A stretch of 64,000 bases of DNA. It comes from Prunus persica (lineage: Eukaryota; Streptophyta; Magnoliopsida; Rosales; Rosaceae). The notes beneath the pieces were generated by a model. The model saw only the letters and a list, made by a program, of their open reading frames with translations, searched no databases and was not told the DNA's origin. Below, in pieces: positions 60,764-64,000 of this stretch; position 1 is the first letter of the stretch; each line of letters opens with the position of its first letter. The translations under genes and the position numbers were made by a program. The stretch is from contig NC_034009.1 in assembly GCF_000346465.2 (NCBI RefSeq), positions 3,611,803-3,675,802 of the forward strand, given 5' to 3'.

Positions 60764-62130
60764 TGTAGTATTAATAATTGACACAAATTATTGTGCTAAT
60801 CATCCAATTATAAAATACTCACAAGTGTACTAATCTATTGGGGTATAGATTTGTAAGTACGGAGCCGATCCTACGAGGAACTGTCGCCCTATACAAAGTT
60901 GTAGTTTGAGTACATAAAGAAAGAACACTTATTTAACAAAACACAAATGTAAAATACAAATTGGAAATTAGGAATGAGTAAAGAAAAGTAAAAGAAATGA
61001 AACAAAACAAGAACCCAAAGATAAACACAATTAGCACTTTCTATCACCCATTTGTCATCGTTGTATCACCATTGCTATGTATCACCAGTTTATCACATTT
61101 TAGCAAGAGACGAATTTATGAACTTCTTCTGTTTTCCAGTTTCGACCTCTGTCCCATTTTGGACCTGTAACTTTCCAACCGTTAATCCAAATTTTATGTT
61201 CTTTATATGGTGGGTTCCAGTATAGAAAAATAATGAACCCAATGCAGGTCAAATATCAAAAATAGATACAAAAGTGAGCAAAATTCAGTAGAAACAAACA
61301 CACAACGTTTCAAACAACACACACAAAACAAAAGGGGGTGGGGGGTTTTATTCAAGTGAACTAATTTTAATGCTTAAAATGTAACCAAACACAAATTTTA
61401 ACAACATTGATAAAAATGAATATCAAAATGTGGCTTACAATGATGAGAAACACTAGGGTTTTTGGAATCCACTCTAAACCATCCTACTCAAGTTATGAAC
61501 TCTAAATGTGTTGATGAAGATGTTTGCAATCAAGACTGGGTCTAGTGGCTCAAGATGCATTGATTCTCTCTAGTATAAGTAAACTGTGGGTCTAGTGCTA
61601 CAATACTCGTGCTTTCCATATAATATATCAATCAAGGTGTACTTAGTACTTCGATTTAATTACACAGAAAACTCATTAAGTTCAAAGAGAATATGAACAT
61701 CACAAGAACCCTAATAGTATGATGTTTACATTAGGCATTCAAGAAACTAATTTACATGGATAATTCTTACTTCATCTATTTGTTGCTTAGGAAAACCTGA
61801 GGGTACATATAATCCCAACAATCTCAAGAAGCATGCTTTCAAAAGTGATCAATCAAAGAAAAACATATATCAATGATAGATTATTTTAGTGAATGGGAAT
61901 TCATCAACAACATCTAGAAATTCATAAACTCAAGCATCAAAACAATAGAGTAATCATGTTTTGGGCTTCAACCTAAGCCCTAGATATGGAGTTTAGCTCC
62001 TCATGTTCATAGTAAACACAAGTTCAAATACAATTAGGAAGCGTTTACAAATTTTGTGAAGAAGATGAAAGCACAAGGTCTTCAATGATGGAGTGACTTC
62101 TTCTCCTATTTGGTATCCTCTTTCTTGCTT
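60764..62130 (-). mobile_element. LTR-like dispersed repeat, copy 3
   Basis: Minus-orientation relative of the repeats at 30,740 and 50,290, ending (minus) ATTAATACTACA at 60,764. The match to copy 1 covers nearly its whole length. Its 5' limit is uncertain; similarity fades near 62,130 before a CT tract. Confidence 0.55.
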
Positions 62131-62213
62131 GGTTGCACCTTTGCTCTCCTTTCTCTAGCTCCAATCTCAGAAATTCCAAAAGTGTTGACAATGTGTGGAA
62201 TGATTCAGCAGAA

Positions 62214-62216
<3 letters not shown>

Positions 62217-62281
<65 letters not shown>
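62217..62281. repeat. (CT)n microsatellite
   Basis: About 32 uninterrupted CT units, the longest simple repeat in the window. Confidence 0.97.
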
Positions 62282-62285
<4 letters not shown>

Positions 62286-62939
62286 TCACCAATCCATAGG
62301 ATACTCCACCTTTTCCTAAAGTCTTTGAAAATTTTGATGATAAGGCTAAATTGACTATTTATCCGGATGCTAAATTGGGTGAAAAATTAGTTAGGAGAGT
62401 GAAGTTCGATTGGGGCGATAGTTCGGGGGATAAAAACAACTAAAAATCCTTGAAAATTATCTATAAGTTTATGGGCAAATCACCAATTAACCCTAAAAAA
62501 TTATTACTTCAAAGGCTTGAGGCCTTCTTTTTTATGTTATTTATTTCACATTTCTAACAAGGGTATAATTGAAAAATTAAACAAAGTTTGCTTTCCAATC
62601 CTATACAAATCAAACGTGGAAAAGAAAATAAAGTGGTATTTCCTTATTACTTTCTATCATTATCAAACATGAGAAATAAATCTTCCATTTCTCATCTATA
62701 AAAAAAAAAACATTGAAAATGTTTCTCATCAAATACTTTCCATGGTGGGAGGCCCGAAAGTGTATACTTACTTGTTTATGTTTTTATTTATCAATTTCGG
62801 ATTTAGGGAAATAAAATAAACAAATGAGGCTGAAATGCTTAGGCCCATTCTTTCTATATGGAATGTAGTCCCAGCCCAACAAGGGATAAGGATATTAGAT
62901 AACATCTGAACGGAAAAGAAGAGCTCTCCGGACTCTCCA
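62282..62939. other. Intergenic, presumed promoter side of the CTPA-type gene
   Basis: No ORF or repeat of note. It probably includes the promoter and 5' UTR of the gene starting at 62,940, but no clear TATA box was identified. Confidence 0.45.
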
Positions 62940-64000
62940 TTGATGGAGGTCCTCGCCAGCTCTGCAACTGCTTCTTCATGCCCTCATTTCATAATCTCCA
63001 ACATGTACAAGAACCCTAACTCCGCCTCCATGGCTACCACTCCTCAGGTACTCTCTCTCTCATTGATTTCTATCTGGTTGACGGCTCATTTTAGCTCTCT
63101 TTCAGCGGGCATGACCAGCAATTATGAAATTAGAGAACAGCTTAATTGTCAGTTTATTCTCTATTCATAAAATTCAAACCTTTTGCTTTCTTCTTTCTTT
63201 GGGTCAAATTGTCTTGAACGCTGAATATTTTTGCACTTGGCTTGCTTTGCTTTACAACATGTTACGTCTAAACAACTGAGTATAGTTTTCATTACTTTGA
63301 CTCATTTTGACAGGAAAGGCATTTAATTTCCTGATCATTTTTGCTACATTATGGCATTTAGATTGCTTTCCCTCAAGTTAGAACAAAAAGTGAAATCCAT
63401 TCAGGTAGTTGGTAATATCTTGTAATAGTCACAATTTTATGTTGGAAATGAATCCAAAAGAGGCCTAGTGTCTTCTGAAAGATTTAAGATACTGCTCTAT
63501 AATGTATGCTGAGCGCTATCTAATTGTAATGGTAACTCCATCAATTTATAATTTTCAATTGGACTCTTTGCAGTTGCTGCAACGGAAGTATGCACCAGTA
63601 AGGATTGTAGAAGCTCGAGCAAAGGCTCCCTTAATGTATTTGAAGATTACATCCTTTAAGAGACTATTAAATTATGGTAATACGGATAGGGCCTTGCTTT
63701 TACCGATATGCAGGCTCAACCAGAGTTTCTTTTCTCAGTGTAGTTTGTTTTCAGTACGCTATAGTAAGCTCAAGAAAAAACTTCGATTGAAGAAATATGC
63801 TGGCAGTCTCCATAAAGTGATAAGTTATTCAGAAAAAATTGGACATCATGCTTTTGTTCGATTCGTTGTTGCACTGATGGTGGTCATGTCAGTTTCTGTT
63901 TCCGTTAGCGAGAGTCCATCATGTAAGTTTACTTTTTATGGTAATGCAGTAGTGAGAGCCACAAATTGTGCAATGGTGAGAGAATTTACTTCTTGTTCTT
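62940..64000 (+). CDS. CTPA2: Chloroplast C-terminal processing peptidase (D1 protease type), 5' part only
   Basis: Exon 1 is 62,940-63,047 and exon 2 is 63,574-63,922; introns are 63,048-63,573 and from 63,923, all with GT/AG. The frame stays open across both exons (152 codons plus one base). The protein begins MEVLASS after a doubled Met, has a basic, Ser-rich transit peptide, then a hydrophobic segment (ALMVVMSVSVSV) ending SESPS with a Trp codon split by the intron, which looks like a thylakoid-lumen signal. From memory this pattern matches plant CTPA2 just before the mature enzyme. That Ser/Lys protease trims the C-terminus of photosystem II D1. The PDZ and catalytic domains lie beyond the window, so the call rests on the N-terminus only. 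Confidence 0.62.

Noticed and set aside
62045..62354. ORFs made of Ser-Leu or Glu-Arg repeats
   Set aside because: They are translations of the CT microsatellite.
1..64000. CRISPR arrays, prophage, bacterial operons or rRNA
   Set aside because: None seen; all repeats are eukaryotic transposons, microsatellites or segmental duplicates.

Overview
This is nuclear DNA of a flowering plant, most likely a woody eudicot of the rosid group. Rosaceae would fit, but I cannot prove it from sequence alone. The evidence is spliced genes with GT-AG introns, a nuclear tRNA-Lys gene, plant-only families (CC-NB-ARC-LRR resistance genes, a chloroplast-type folate-biopterin transporter, an AMT1 ammonium transporter, a thylakoid C-terminal processing peptidase) and many plant transposons (copia, gypsy chromovirus, LINE, Harbinger-, Mutator- and other MITE-like elements). 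There are no operons, ribosome binding sites, CRISPR arrays or prophages.

Bases 1-35,700 are a decaying tandem array. The ancestral unit can be read as: tail of a HAD-hydrolase gene (H), NLR resistance gene (N), conserved non-coding spacer (S), folate-biopterin transporter on the minus strand (FBT), FBT 5' flank (F). The order in the window is S1-FBT1-F1, then an unrecognised three-exon gene and tRNA-Lys(CTT), then H1-N1-S2-FBT2(pseudogene)-F2-H2-N2-S3-(FBT deleted)-H3, where H3 is the only complete HAD gene. FBT1 and the H3 HAD gene look functional. FBT2 is split by a 6.5-kb copia element and a solo LTR and has small deletions. The two NLR copies carry different inactivating lesions. Because S1 starts at base 1 inside the sequence that follows both NLRs, another NLR copy probably lies just left of the window.

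Bases 35,700-62,900 are gene-poor, AT-rich DNA around one intact, GC-rich, intronless AMT1 gene (43,506-45,020, minus). The rest is transposon debris: a MITE carrying a 5'-truncated LINE with poly(A) tail and target duplication, three copies of an LTR-like repeat, a recent 5.9-kb Ty3/gypsy chromovirus with near-identical LTRs and three nonsense codons in one continuous gag-pol frame, and a nested stack of TIR elements (58.7-60.6 kb). The right edge (62,940 onward) holds the first two exons of a chloroplast D1 C-terminal processing peptidase gene that runs out of the window.

The live genes visible here are FBT1, the unrecognised three-exon gene, tRNA-Lys, the HAD hydrolase, AMT1 and the CTPA-type peptidase. 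I see no new enzymatic or defence system. The most interesting feature is the NLR-FBT-HAD array with its readable history of duplication, deletion, gene-conversion-like patches and nested insertions.
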